A stretch of DNA of 15,834 nucleotides from Alphaproteobacteria bacterium MarineAlpha9_Bin7. Lineage in GTDB: Bacteria; Pseudomonadota; Alphaproteobacteria; UBA7887. How positions within the stretch are numbered: the stretch's first letter is position 1; each line of letters starts with the position of its first letter. Both the position numbers and the translations under genes were made by a program. The notes below the pieces were generated by a model. It did no database searches. It had not been told where the DNA came from and worked only from the letters and a program-made list of their open reading frames with translations. The stretch lies in contig PTKD01000019.1 in the NCBI GenBank assembly GCA_002938115.1, positions 1 to 15,834 on the forward strand. Reading direction: 5' to 3'. This document shows positions 1-8,076 of this stretch, piece by piece.

Positions 1-1
1 T

Positions 2-1162
2 ATACAACTTAAGGGGGCCGGTCGCACACCTTTCTCGAGAATGGGAGATGGCCGCGCGGTTCTTGGTCCGGTGCTCAGAGAGTATGTGGTGAGTGAAGCA
101 ATGCATTCTCTTGGCGTACCTACCACGCGGGCTCTTGGGGCAATTTCCACAGGAGATAAAGTTATGCGTGAGCGTCTTTTCCCGGGTGCAATTTTAGCCC
201 GGGTGGCGAGGAGTCACGTGCGGGTCGGCACGTTTCAGTTTTTTGCTGCGCGTCAGGACAAGGACGCCTTACGTTTGTTAGCGGACTACGTGATTGCACG
301 CCATTTCCCAGAAGAGTGTCCACAATCACGGCCGTATCATGGTCTGCTGAAAGCCGTGGTGAAACGGCAGGCAGAGTTATTAGCAAGGTGGCAGTTGGTT
401 GGCTTTATTCACGGCGTCATGAATACAGACAATACATCCGTCTCTGGCGAGACTATCGACTACGGTCCTTGTGCTTTTATGGATTCCTACTATCCCGAGA
501 CGGTTTACAGCTCCATTGATGAAACTGCACGATATGCCTACAACAATCAGCCGGGGATCGCTTACTGGAACCTTGGATGCTTCGCACAAACATTGATCCC
601 ACTGTTTGGTGAGAACGTTGATGTTTCTATTTCGCAGGCCGAGGAAATCTTAGGTGTTTATCCAGCTCTGTTTGAAAAAACTTATCTCTCAGGTCTGAGA
701 TCTAAGATAGGTCTTGTAAAAGAGAGAGATGGTGATCGGGAGCTGATCCAGGATCTACTTGATCGAATGGCAAAAAACGCAGCGGATTACACTCTTACAT
801 TTCGAAGACTTAGTGATTTGACAGGATCCGGGTCCGGATCCGATGAGCCTATTCGAAGTTTATTTAAAAATCCTTCTGATTTTGATAATTGGGTTTCACG
901 CTGGAGGCACAGATTAGCGATGGAAAACATCAACGATGTCCAGCGCCAAGCGGCAATGAAATTGGTGAATCCTGCATATATTCCTCGTAACCATCTTCTT
1001 GAGGAGGCAATAAATGCGGCCACCATCGGAGAGGATTTTTCGTATTTTGATAAATTGATCACGGTACTTTTATCTCCATACCAAGAGCTACCAGGGTCGG
1101 AAAAATTTGCTGCCCCGCCCCGCCCAGAGGAAGTCGTCCTCGCTACATATTGCGGCACTTGA
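2..1162 (+). CDS. selO: Protein adenylyltransferase SelO (YdiU family), 5' end outside window
   Basis: SelO is a pseudokinase-fold enzyme that transfers AMP from ATP to Ser/Thr/Tyr of target proteins; in E. coli and yeast it is linked to redox homeostasis. The reading frame is open to the left edge: the codons before the first ATG (41) read IQLKGAGRTPFSR, matching the family nucleotide-binding segment, so ATG 41 is internal and roughly 90-100 N-terminal residues are missing. Key residues, mapped on the family from memory: Lys in LKGAG (codon 11-13, K113 of P. syringae SelO); Glu in LREY (codon 80-82, E136), 23 residues later as expected; HGVMNTDN with the catalytic Asp at codon 428-430 and metal-binding Asn at 431-433; the metal Asp of DYGP at 458-460. 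The C-terminus YCGT keeps the near-terminal Cys seen in bacterial SelO. The gene appears intact at its 3' end and converges on the acetolactate synthase gene. Confidence 0.96.
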   Translation: MQLKGAGRTPFSRMGDGRAVLGPVLREYVVSEAMHSLGVPTTRALGAISTGDKVMRERLFPGAILARVARSHVRVGTFQFFAARQDKDALRLLADYVIARHFPEECPQSRPYHGLLKAVVKRQAELLARWQLVGFIHGVMNTDNTSVSGETIDYGPCAFMDSYYPETVYSSIDETARYAYNNQPGIAYWNLGCFAQTLIPLFGENVDVSISQAEEILGVYPALFEKTYLSGLRSKIGLVKERDGDRELIQDLLDRMAKNAADYTLTFRRLSDLTGSGSGSDEPIRSLFKNPSDFDNWVSRWRHRLAMENINDVQRQAAMKLVNPAYIPRNHLLEEAINAATIGEDFSYFDKLITVLLSPYQELPGSEKFAAPPRPEEVVLATYCGT

Positions 1163-1327
1163 GATGGAAAAGCGTATGGCGTCAGAATTTCTGTTTTCGA
1201 CAGATTCTGGCCCCCAAAGCTCGTGGAGCCAACAATAGCTTTAGAGATCTACCAATTTAACTATTATGGGTCACATGGCAAAAATAACCTGAAACATATT
1301 AATTTCGTTTTGGTGTTTGCGACAGTT

Positions 1328-1350
1328 TAAAAAGACTGGTGTTGCACCGG
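1328..1350 (-). terminator. Likely intrinsic terminator of the acetolactate synthase gene
   Basis: Read on the - strand, a short hairpin starts right after the als stop codon (1352-1354). The arms are 1345-1350 and 1336-1341, six pairs including one G-U, around a three-base loop. After two bases comes a T-rich run (TCTTTTT, 1333-1327). The stem is short, but its position and the T-run fit a Rho-independent terminator between convergent genes. Confidence 0.5.
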
Positions 1351-1351
1351 A

Positions 1352-3016
1352 TTAAATTGGGATTTCAATTGCGCCTAGGCGAGCCGTGAGTTTCGTGTTT
1401 TCTGCATAATCCACCGGAACCGCAATCAGAGCCGGACCCTCCTGTTGGAAAGCTTCCTCTAGGGTGGGGACAAGCTGACCGGGCGCCGTGATCTCACGGC
1501 CCCACATACCATATGCCTCTGCGAGTTTGACAAAATCAGGATTTCCGAAAGCTAGATCAGAGTGCTTGCCATTGAACTCATCTTGCTGTTTCCACTTGAT
1601 AAGGCCGTATTCTCCGTCAACCCATACCATAGCGACGATGTTAAGCTTCCGTCGGACTGCAGTTTCTAGCTCCTGCACGTTCATCATGAATCCGGCATCA
1701 CCGCTAATTGATAAAATATTTTTATCGGGAAGCGCCATCTTCGCGCCGATCGAGCCCGGCATAGCGAAGCCCATTGTGCAGAATCCATTCGAAATCAAGC
1801 AAGTATTCGGCTCTTGGCACTGGTAGTATCTGGAAATCCACATTTTATGAGCGCCGACATCCGATAGAAGTACGTCACTCGGTCCCATGACTTGGCGGAC
1901 ATCCCAAAGGATTTTCTGTGGCTTTATCGGGAATCCGGTGTCGTCTTTTTCGGCAGCAAAATCCTCTTTAAGTGTTGTCCGGAGATTGCTGCGAGTTTTG
2001 ATGTCAAAGGGGGGCCGGGATCCTTGATTCCGTTCTTCGATCAATTCATTGAGTTGCCACAATCCGTCGGCTAGATCTCCTACGACCTCGACAGCTGGCG
2101 TATAATCTCTGTCCACCTCTGCTGGCCAAAAATCCATGTGAATGATTTTTTTGTCTTCCTTGTTGGCACGATTCCAGGCTTTGGGTGCGTATTCCACAAG
2201 ATCATAACCGCAGGAAATCACAAGGTCGGCAGTATCGAAGGCTAGGTTGTTGTAGTCGCCCATACCAAGGCCCATGGTGTAGAGACAGTGCTCGTCGTCC
2301 ATCGAAAGCGCACCCTTGCCCATAAAGGTGTTCACAACTCCGACCCCTAAATTGTGAGCGAGACGGGTCAATTGTGTCGCTGCTCGTTTCCGGATAGCAC
2401 CGTTTCCAGCCAGGATAATGGGATTTTTAGCGTTCGCGATTAGGTTGGCGGCCATTGAGACGGCTTTGTGGTCGGCACCGGGTCGGCGAGCTTTGGTTGG
2501 TGGCATAGGTGTATCTTCGATTTCCTCTTTCGCCACATCCTCGGGTAATTCGATGACGCTAAGGCCGGGTTTTTCGGTTTCAGCTATTTTGAAAGCTTTA
2601 CGCACGATTTCAGTAATATTTTCGGACGCTAGTACGGCCTGGGCCCACTTACTAATCGGTTTGCACATCCCGATGGCATCCATGATCTGGTGGCTTTCTT
2701 TGTGTTGCCGCTTGGTCGAGCCCTGTCCAATGATTGCGACCACGGGTGCCCGATCCATGTTTGCGTCTGCGATTCCAGTAAGAAGGTTGGTCACTCCTGG
2801 ACCCAGGGTCCCAAGACAAACGCCTGCCTTTCCTGTCAGTCTGCCATGGGCGTCAGCAGCGAAGGCGGCGCCCTGTTCGTGACGACAAAGCACAAAATCA
2901 ATGTTGGAATCCATTAGAGAGATCATAAAGTCGGCGTTTTCCTCTCCTGGAACGCCAAAAATCCGCTCGACGCCCTCAGCCTCGAGGCAGCGTACAAAAA
3001 GGTCTGAAGCTTTCAT
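1352..3016 (-). CDS. alsS: Acetolactate synthase, catabolic (AlsS/BudB-like) ThDP enzyme
   Basis: A 554-residue thiamine-diphosphate enzyme predicted to condense two pyruvates to 2-acetolactate and CO2 in the cytoplasm. Domain order is the family one: N-terminal PYR domain with catalytic Glu47 in RHEQ, a middle domain, and a C-terminal PP domain with SGDAG (Asp440) and WVDG (Asp467). The 27-residue spacing of these two Asp equals my recollection of the Mg2+-binding pair in Klebsiella BudB. The segment YDLVEYAPKAWN replaces the RFDDR-type FAD motif of biosynthetic AHAS and resembles Bacillus AlsS, so an FAD-independent catabolic enzyme is favoured. No regulatory ilvN/ilvH subunit and no acetolactate decarboxylase gene lie in the window. 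An upstream ATG at 3040 would add eight residues; the ATG at 3016 is preferred because GGGAG lies 8 nt before it. The exact substrate is inferred; related ThDP enzymes with other 2-oxo acids cannot be excluded. Confidence 0.85.
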   Translation of the reverse strand: MKASDLFVRCLEAEGVERIFGVPGEENADFMISLMDSNIDFVLCRHEQGAAFAADAHGRLTGKAGVCLGTLGPGVTNLLTGIADANMDRAPVVAIIGQGSTKRQHKESHQIMDAIGMCKPISKWAQAVLASENITEIVRKAFKIAETEKPGLSVIELPEDVAKEEIEDTPMPPTKARRPGADHKAVSMAANLIANAKNPIILAGNGAIRKRAATQLTRLAHNLGVGVVNTFMGKGALSMDDEHCLYTMGLGMGDYNNLAFDTADLVISCGYDLVEYAPKAWNRANKEDKKIIHMDFWPAEVDRDYTPAVEVVGDLADGLWQLNELIEERNQGSRPPFDIKTRSNLRTTLKEDFAAEKDDTGFPIKPQKILWDVRQVMGPSDVLLSDVGAHKMWISRYYQCQEPNTCLISNGFCTMGFAMPGSIGAKMALPDKNILSISGDAGFMMNVQELETAVRRKLNIVAMVWVDGEYGLIKWKQQDEFNGKHSDLAFGNPDFVKLAEAYGMWGREITAPGQLVPTLEEAFQQEGPALIAVPVDYAENTKLTARLGAIEIPI

Positions 3017-3024
3017 GTAAAGAT

Positions 3025-3029
3025 CTCCC
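3025..3029 (-). promoter_or_regulatory. Ribosome binding site deciding the als start
   Basis: GGGAG on the - strand, 8 nt before the ATG at 3016. It fixes this start over the in-frame ATG at 3040. Confidence 0.6.
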
Positions 3030-3380
3030 GATAACTCCAACGTTTGATGTGAAAATACCGCCCATCCTCTTAGCCATCCACAAATACTTGATGCTTAAAT
3101 ACGGCAAGTGCCTCCAAGGACGCACGTCTCGCGCAAATTTGGCATACGGTCGCTGGCTTCTCGTCGCTGCGCGCTATAAATTTGTCATCAGGTCCCTGTA
3201 TCCGCGGTTAATTTAGTCTTCAGTCGGTTCAAATTAAATGCCTGTTGTTCCTTCAATGTGAGCTTAGTTCCCAGGAAACAAGCTTCCTCGCCCCTCTAAA
3301 CATTATATGGGAAAACCCTTGGATGTGACTCTAAGTAGCCCCAATTATGACAAATATATGACATATATAGCGTCAAACTT

Positions 3381-3409
3381 TTGCCGCAAACCTAGCTAAT
3401 GTTTACACT
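3381..3409 (+). promoter_or_regulatory. Candidate sigma-70-type promoter for asmA
   Basis: TTGCCG, 17 bp, then TACACT; each hexamer matches the consensus at four of six positions. Transcription would start near 3416, giving a leader of about 65 nt that contains the CACGTT repeats. A second, weaker option is TTGGAT (3319) with an 18-bp spacer to AATTAT (3343). Confidence 0.3.
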
Positions 3410-3441
3410 ACCTAAACCGTAAGTAAGTACAAGGCCCAGTG

Positions 3442-3480
3442 CACGTTATGGCACGTTAACTTTATAGTGTAGGACACGTT
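3442..3480 (+). repeat. Three direct CACGTT repeats before the asmA start
   Basis: CACGTT occurs at 3442-3447, 3452-3457 and 3475-3480. The first two are one helical turn apart (10 bp) and extended as GCACGTTA; the third is 23 bp further on, touching the start codon region. This could be an operator or leader-RNA element, or chance in AT-rich DNA. Confidence 0.45.
3471..3474 (+). promoter_or_regulatory. Ribosome binding site for the TTG start of asmA
   Basis: AGGA lies 7 nt before TTG 3482. An in-frame stop (TAG 3470-3472) overlaps it, so no upstream start is possible and TTG is the first usable codon. The site lies within a small potential hairpin, GTGT (3467-3470) and ACAC (3474-3477), that might partly mask it. 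Confidence 0.5.
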
Positions 3481-3481
3481 T

Positions 3482-6400
3482 TTGAAGAAGATTCTCTCCG
3501 GGATATTGGTCTTTTTGTTTCTGGCCGTTGTTGCTGCTTTAGTCGCTCCCGGTCTAATAGACTGGAACCGATATAAGGACAAAATAATTGCTCATGCGAG
3601 CCAGGAGTTAGGTCGGCAACTTTCGGTCGATGGCGATATCTCTCTCGCCATTCTCCCGGTTCCAGCCTTTTCCGTTACGGGAATTCGGATCGCGGGTCTT
3701 GATGGTTCAGGTGCGCCAGAGATGCTCCTGTTGAAATCTTTGGATGTTCAGGTCGCGCTTTTCCCCCTTTTGGTGGGATCTGTCGAAGTAGCCCGGATTG
3801 TTCTAGTGGAACCAGATATAACGCTGGAACGGTTGACGGATGGTCGCAGAAATTGGGTTTTTCCCAACATAAATTTTGGAACCGACGAAGGTAAAACAAC
3901 TTCGAGTTTACCTCTGATTTCTATAGAAGAGCTCCGCATACAAAACGGTATTTTGACATACTCCGATTCTGTCAAAGGACTGACGGAACGTTTTGAGAAG
4001 ATAAACGTGACACTCTCCGTGCCGAGTTTGGCTGGGCCGTTTGAAATTTCCGGGCGTGTCCAGTTTAAAAACATCGATTTGGAGATTGAAACCGGGATCG
4101 TCGAGCTGGTCACTGACAGAAGAATAGCGGTAAAAGGTACTGCGCTAAGCGACGGTTTATCCGTACGTTTTGCGGCAACATCTGATATAGACCGTGTCCC
4201 CTTTATTGATGGCCGGTTAAATATCGAGGGGGAAGATCTTGAGAGCGTACTGATATTTACGGAATGGTTTGCCGGAAAACCCTTTCCCGACTCCGTGGTG
4301 ACTGCGCAGAAGGTCCGGCTTAGCAGCGATTTCGCTTATCACGATGAAACGCTGGAAGTTGATTCTTTGTCGATTCGGTTGGGAGATATTTCTGGAACTG
4401 GTTCCGGGAAGGTGTCGTTGTCGGCGCCGGTAAATTTTGACATGGCGTTTCAGTTTGCGCGTCTCAATTTGGATAACTTGCCTTATGATTTGTTAAGCGC
4501 AAATCTCTACTCCGTGCGAGATCGCGAGACTGCCGATAAATCTTCTAGCGAACAATTTAATATTTCTGGATTCAGTATTCCAGAGAGCCTGATGGGTAAT
4601 CTAGATATAACTGCGGATGCTGTCTTGTATCGCTCTCAAGCAGTTCGAGACGTGAAGATCAGCCTTGGTGTGGCCAATCAAGTCGTCAATATGAAGGAAA
4701 TTTCTGCGTTATTTCCTGGCGGTTCGGATGTGACTTTTTTTGGATCTCTTGGGTCTTCGGACGGAGTGCCGCATTTTGTTGGACAAGTTAGCGCCGGATC
4801 GGACAATCTTCGGGCGCTGCTGGAATGGATGGAGTTTGACACCGATGGAATCCCAGCAGATCGATTGCGACGGATAAATCTGTCGGCACTGATTGATGGA
4901 ACACTGACTTCTGGAACGGTCACAGAGATCGATTTGCTTTTTGATGCAAGTCACCTTACCGGTGGCATTGCGTATGCGATAAGTGGTTCGCGGCCCGGTT
5001 TTGGAATTGGGATCCAGGTGGACCAATTAAATTTGGATGCCTACTTTCCACAGTTCGTAGTGGAATCACAACTGTCAGGCGACAAATCGTCCGCTCCAAG
5101 TGAATCCAGGGATACGAGGCGATTCAGTAAGGAAGCGATGTTCCAATTTTTGGGTGGCTTTGACGCGGACTTCGATATTCGGCTCAATAATTTGACTGTT
5201 CATAAGACCCCAGTGCGCGACTTGGTGCTTGATGGTCTTTTACAACAGAACACGCTTAACGTGCGTCAAGTTAATATTGGTGATCTTTCAGGCTCGACTG
5301 TGAACCTCTCAGGACTAGTGACCGGACTGGGCGCTATCCCTGTGGTGGAGGGTACAATTAACTTTAGAACTGAAAAGTTAGCAACATTGGCTCGCGTGAT
5401 CCCGTTGTTGCATGACCTACCGCCGGCTTTGCTTGGACCTCTCAGCATCGACGCCATGATGCACGGATCGATGGAGCATCTGGAGTTGGAAGGAACGATT
5501 GCTGCCCTGAACAGCGAGCTCCAACTCAAGGGAGTTTTTACAGACCCGTTAAAAATCATGGGATTCAACGTTGCTGCACAAATCCAGAGTCCAAGTTTGG
5601 AAGATTTGGTAAAAGCTTTCACTAATGGCAACTTTGTTGGTGGCCCTAATGACCTTCTGCTCAATAGTCCCATCTCCATTTCGTTTGATGCTGATGGTGA
5701 TATTTCAGAGTTTCAACTAGAGACTACGGCGAGATTTGCTGATGGGGAGATTGAGGTCGCTGGATCTATCTCTAAATTGTTTGAGGTGCCGGAAGTAAAG
5801 CTTCGCGGTACTCTCAGTTATCCGAGTCTGCATTCATTGATAGGAATCCTAGGCCGTAAAATTAATCAGCCAGTGCCACTGCTTTCGCATCCGATTGATC
5901 TGGAATTTTTAGTTGATGGGACGCTCGCGGAGCCTGACTTGGAAGGCCTTTTGACTTTGGGAGAATTAACGCTTGATTTCTACGGCCGAACCAAGGGTTT
6001 CCCGGTGCCTGAATTCTTTGAGTCGGAAATCGATATAAAACACCCGGATTTTACCGCTTTGCTCGCGAGTTTGGGGAAGTATGAAGCCGTTTTAAATGGG
6101 AAAAATCCGCTAAAAGTGGAGGTCAAGGTGATCGGAACCGAGGGATTGCTGATGGCACCCCACCTAAATCTCACCGTGGCAGACGCAAGCGTGATAGGCA
6201 GCGCAGAGATCGACCGAAGTGGCGTAAGACCGAAACTTACGGCGGATTTGGTCGCTGACCACGTCACCTTGGAGCATTTCCTCGCACCGGTGGGCGTCTA
6301 CGCTTCTGAAAGGAAATCCTCCAGTGATTTGTCCAGTCCGATCGCGGCGGCTATGAAGTCTGATGATAAGACTACGCGCTGGTCACCTGATGCCATTGAT

Positions 6401-7438
6401 TTTACGAGTTTGGGCGTGCTGGATGCAAATATACAACTGAGTTCTGAGTCCGTAGACATCTCGAGCATTGAATTTGGTGATGTGCGACTCGTGTTAAGCC
6501 TGGACGATAGTTATTTAACTATTGAACAATTCGTGGGTCGTGTCTTTGACGGTGACCTGGAACTTTTCGGGACGATTAATGGCCGTGAAACCCCAATAGT
6601 TGAGTTGAACATCAAACTGTCGGGCGGTGATATAAGGCAGGTTCTTTCAAAATTTGCTGAAGTTGATGGCCTCACCGGAAAGACAGATATTAGTTTTGAA
6701 GTTAGCGCTCGCGGCCGCAGTCAACAAGAGTTGGTGGCATCACTGAACGGAGTGGGCAGCGTTGAAAATGTGGGGGATGGAACGATCGAAGGGATTAATC
6801 TGCGAGCGCTGTCTGATCAGATTGATAACCTGGACAGTGTTGGTGATTTCATAGATTTAGCAAGGGTCAGCTTTGAGGGCGGATATTCTCCGTACACAGA
6901 ATTAGGTGGTAATTTTCTAGTAACGAACGGGGAGTGGCAGACAGATAATTTACGGTTAGTAGCAGACGGTGGTGTTGGTGACGTCTCAGGCGTGGTCGAT
7001 TTGGTGGGCTGGACGCAAGACCTAGTTTTTACATTTCGTTTGACAGATCACCCGGATCTTCCGCCAATTACGCTTAAATTGAGCGGCCCACTGGATGAGC
7101 CAACCCAGAGTATGCAAACGAGCGAAATTGAGGAGTTTCTGCTCACGCGGGGTTTGCGCGCTGCAATTCAGGAAACCGTGGCAGGAAAAGTGGGAGATTT
7201 GGGCGCTGCGGCCGAGGTCATCGAGGATTTTATTCGCGAAGGAGATTCGCCAGCGTCCTCGGACGAGATTCGTGGTGTGGCCGATGCCTTGATTGATCAA
7301 CTGATCGGGACCAACGGTGTAGAAGCTGATGAGACCAGCCCTATAGCCGAGGGCGAACCTGTTCCGGTGCCGGCTCCCGCCGGCAAAGAGCCGGAAGATC
7401 CGTTTATAGACCTTTTGCAAAGATTATTGCGTGAGTGA
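3482..7438 (+). CDS. asmA: AsmA-family envelope protein
   Basis: A 1318-residue protein with one N-terminal membrane helix (about residues 4-24, after MKK) and a large periplasmic part. The segment after the helix (APGLIDWNRYKDKI, then a Gly-Arg-X-Leu-X-Val-X-Gly-X-Ile motif near residues 44-54) is the classic AsmA start. The C-terminal AsmA-like domain has the motif LNGVGSVENVGDGTIEGINL at about 1087-1106. A Pro/Glu-rich linker near 1290-1310 leads to a short final helix ending in LLQRLLRE. AsmA belongs to the bridge-like superfamily with TamB and YhdP, beta-rich grooves implicated in phospholipid transport to the outer membrane and in envelope homeostasis. It is about twice the length of E. 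coli AsmA (617 residues); alphaproteobacterial members are often longer. The start is TTG 3482, supported by AGGA and an upstream in-frame stop. Family assignment is firm; lipid transport is inference. Confidence 0.9.
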   Translation: MKKILSGILVFLFLAVVAALVAPGLIDWNRYKDKIIAHASQELGRQLSVDGDISLAILPVPAFSVTGIRIAGLDGSGAPEMLLLKSLDVQVALFPLLVGSVEVARIVLVEPDITLERLTDGRRNWVFPNINFGTDEGKTTSSLPLISIEELRIQNGILTYSDSVKGLTERFEKINVTLSVPSLAGPFEISGRVQFKNIDLEIETGIVELVTDRRIAVKGTALSDGLSVRFAATSDIDRVPFIDGRLNIEGEDLESVLIFTEWFAGKPFPDSVVTAQKVRLSSDFAYHDETLEVDSLSIRLGDISGTGSGKVSLSAPVNFDMAFQFARLNLDNLPYDLLSANLYSVRDRETADKSSSEQFNISGFSIPESLMGNLDITADAVLYRSQAVRDVKISLGVANQVVNMKEISALFPGGSDVTFFGSLGSSDGVPHFVGQVSAGSDNLRALLEWMEFDTDGIPADRLRRINLSALIDGTLTSGTVTEIDLLFDASHLTGGIAYAISGSRPGFGIGIQVDQLNLDAYFPQFVVESQLSGDKSSAPSESRDTRRFSKEAMFQFLGGFDADFDIRLNNLTVHKTPVRDLVLDGLLQQNTLNVRQVNIGDLSGSTVNLSGLVTGLGAIPVVEGTINFRTEKLATLARVIPLLHDLPPALLGPLSIDAMMHGSMEHLELEGTIAALNSELQLKGVFTDPLKIMGFNVAAQIQSPSLEDLVKAFTNGNFVGGPNDLLLNSPISISFDADGDISEFQLETTARFADGEIEVAGSISKLFEVPEVKLRGTLSYPSLHSLIGILGRKINQPVPLLSHPIDLEFLVDGTLAEPDLEGLLTLGELTLDFYGRTKGFPVPEFFESEIDIKHPDFTALLASLGKYEAVLNGKNPLKVEVKVIGTEGLLMAPHLNLTVADASVIGSAEIDRSGVRPKLTADLVADHVTLEHFLAPVGVYASERKSSSDLSSPIAAAMKSDDKTTRWSPDAIDFTSLGVLDANIQLSSESVDISSIEFGDVRLVLSLDDSYLTIEQFVGRVFDGDLELFGTINGRETPIVELNIKLSGGDIRQVLSKFAEVDGLTGKTDISFEVSARGRSQQELVASLNGVGSVENVGDGTIEGINLRALSDQIDNLDSVGDFIDLARVSFEGGYSPYTELGGNFLVTNGEWQTDNLRLVADGGVGDVSGVVDLVGWTQDLVFTFRLTDHPDLPPITLKLSGPLDEPTQSMQTSEIEEFLLTRGLRAAIQETVAGKVGDLGAAAEVIEDFIREGDSPASSDEIRGVADALIDQLIGTNGVEADETSPIAEGEPVPVPAPAGKEPEDPFIDLLQRLLRE

Positions 7439-7661
7439 TTTGCCTTGTTTTTTCAGTGATCATCAATGCCGCCTAAAATGCTACGATTTATTCAGCACTT
7501 GCGTGTGGGGTTATGGATTTGCTCGTTTAATTCTCTTATCGCCATGTCACACTAGGTGATAAAATCCTTTTTTGTTGGACCAGTCATCAATTATTTGTGT
7601 TTTGCGCTTGCGTGCTGCAGAGGAAGCTATGTTAATCTGGCCGCGGGATTTAGGAGATGCC

Positions 7662-7997
7662 ATGAAATACCTACGATACCTAGCTATAGCATGTGCCGTT
7701 GCGGCGAGTGGGACAGGCTCGGCGCTGGCAAATTGCGGTGCGGCGCCAGAACCGCCTAAGCTTCCGAATGGAGCAAGTGCGCCACCCGAAGAAATGAGAA
7801 AGGCTTTAGATGCTGCCGGAACTTTCTCTATCGCGGTCAAAAATTATGCCGACTGTCTTATCGGTGCTGCTCAAGCAGCTGAAGATGAGCGCGACAGGTT
7901 AGTAGAGGCCGCTCAGGCTGTGATGGACGAGCGAAACGCGTTGGTGGAGCGCTGGAATACTGAGGCTGAATCGTTCATGGCCCGCCTGGCTGACTAA
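7662..7997 (+). CDS. Small secreted protein with two cysteines and a helical C-terminus, function unknown
   Basis: A 111-residue protein. Residues 1-23 form a signal peptide (basic MKYLRY, hydrophobic core, SALA before the cut), so export to the periplasm is likely. The mature part starts NCG and is Pro-rich (APEPPKLPNG), followed by EEM, a helical segment and YADCL. Cys25 and Cys65 are the only mature cysteines and could form a disulfide. Residues about 67-105 are charged and helical (ERDRLVEAAQ..., ERNALVERW), with coiled-coil character. I recall similar short alphaproteobacterial proteins with C-P-x-P...EM...Y-x-x-CL but know no function. The start is ATG 7662: AGGAG lies 5 nt before it and the signal peptide begins there; the reading frame extends upstream but lacks these features. 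It is 223 bp after asmA and may have its own promoter. Confidence 0.75.
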   Translation: MKYLRYLAIACAVAASGTGSALANCGAAPEPPKLPNGASAPPEEMRKALDAAGTFSIAVKNYADCLIGAAQAAEDERDRLVEAAQAVMDERNALVERWNTEAESFMARLAD

Positions 7998-8076
7998 GTG
8001 GAGCATGAGTCCGCTATCCGCAAGATCTTAAAGTGACAATCAAAAATTGGGTTGGTTCCAAAAATCGGGAAACGCA

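Larger units (their letters stand above)
3017..3481. other. Long non-coding region between divergent als and asmA
   Basis: No plausible gene was found on either strand. The region must carry the promoters of both divergent genes. Visible small structures are two copies of AAATTTG(G/T)CAT at 3135-3145 and 3178-3188, a small hairpin AGGAA/TTCCT at 3273-3288, an AT-rich stretch with a doubled ATGACA near 3347-3366, a candidate promoter at 3381-3409 and CACGTT repeats at 3442-3480. I cannot identify a convincing als promoter on the - strand. Confidence 0.6.

Noticed and set aside
822..843. GGATCCGGGTCCGGATCC, a near-palindromic repeat
   Set aside because: It lies inside selO and encodes a Gly-Ser run (GSGSGS) in a variable loop before the conserved LFKNPSDFDNW region; it needs no separate explanation.
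1183..1209. Imperfect hairpin (CAGAATTTCTG / CAGATTCTG) after selO
   Set aside because: The stem has a bulge and no T-run follows on either strand, so I do not call it a terminator.
7022..7420. 132-codon open frame on the - strand inside the 3' end of asmA
   Set aside because: It is a shadow of the strong asmA frame, with no family-like sequence; other antisense frames in asmA, fumA and als were left out for the same reason.
7572..7661. N-terminal extension of the small secreted protein
   Set aside because: The extension would bury the signal peptide internally; AGGAG directly before ATG 7662 supports the shorter form.
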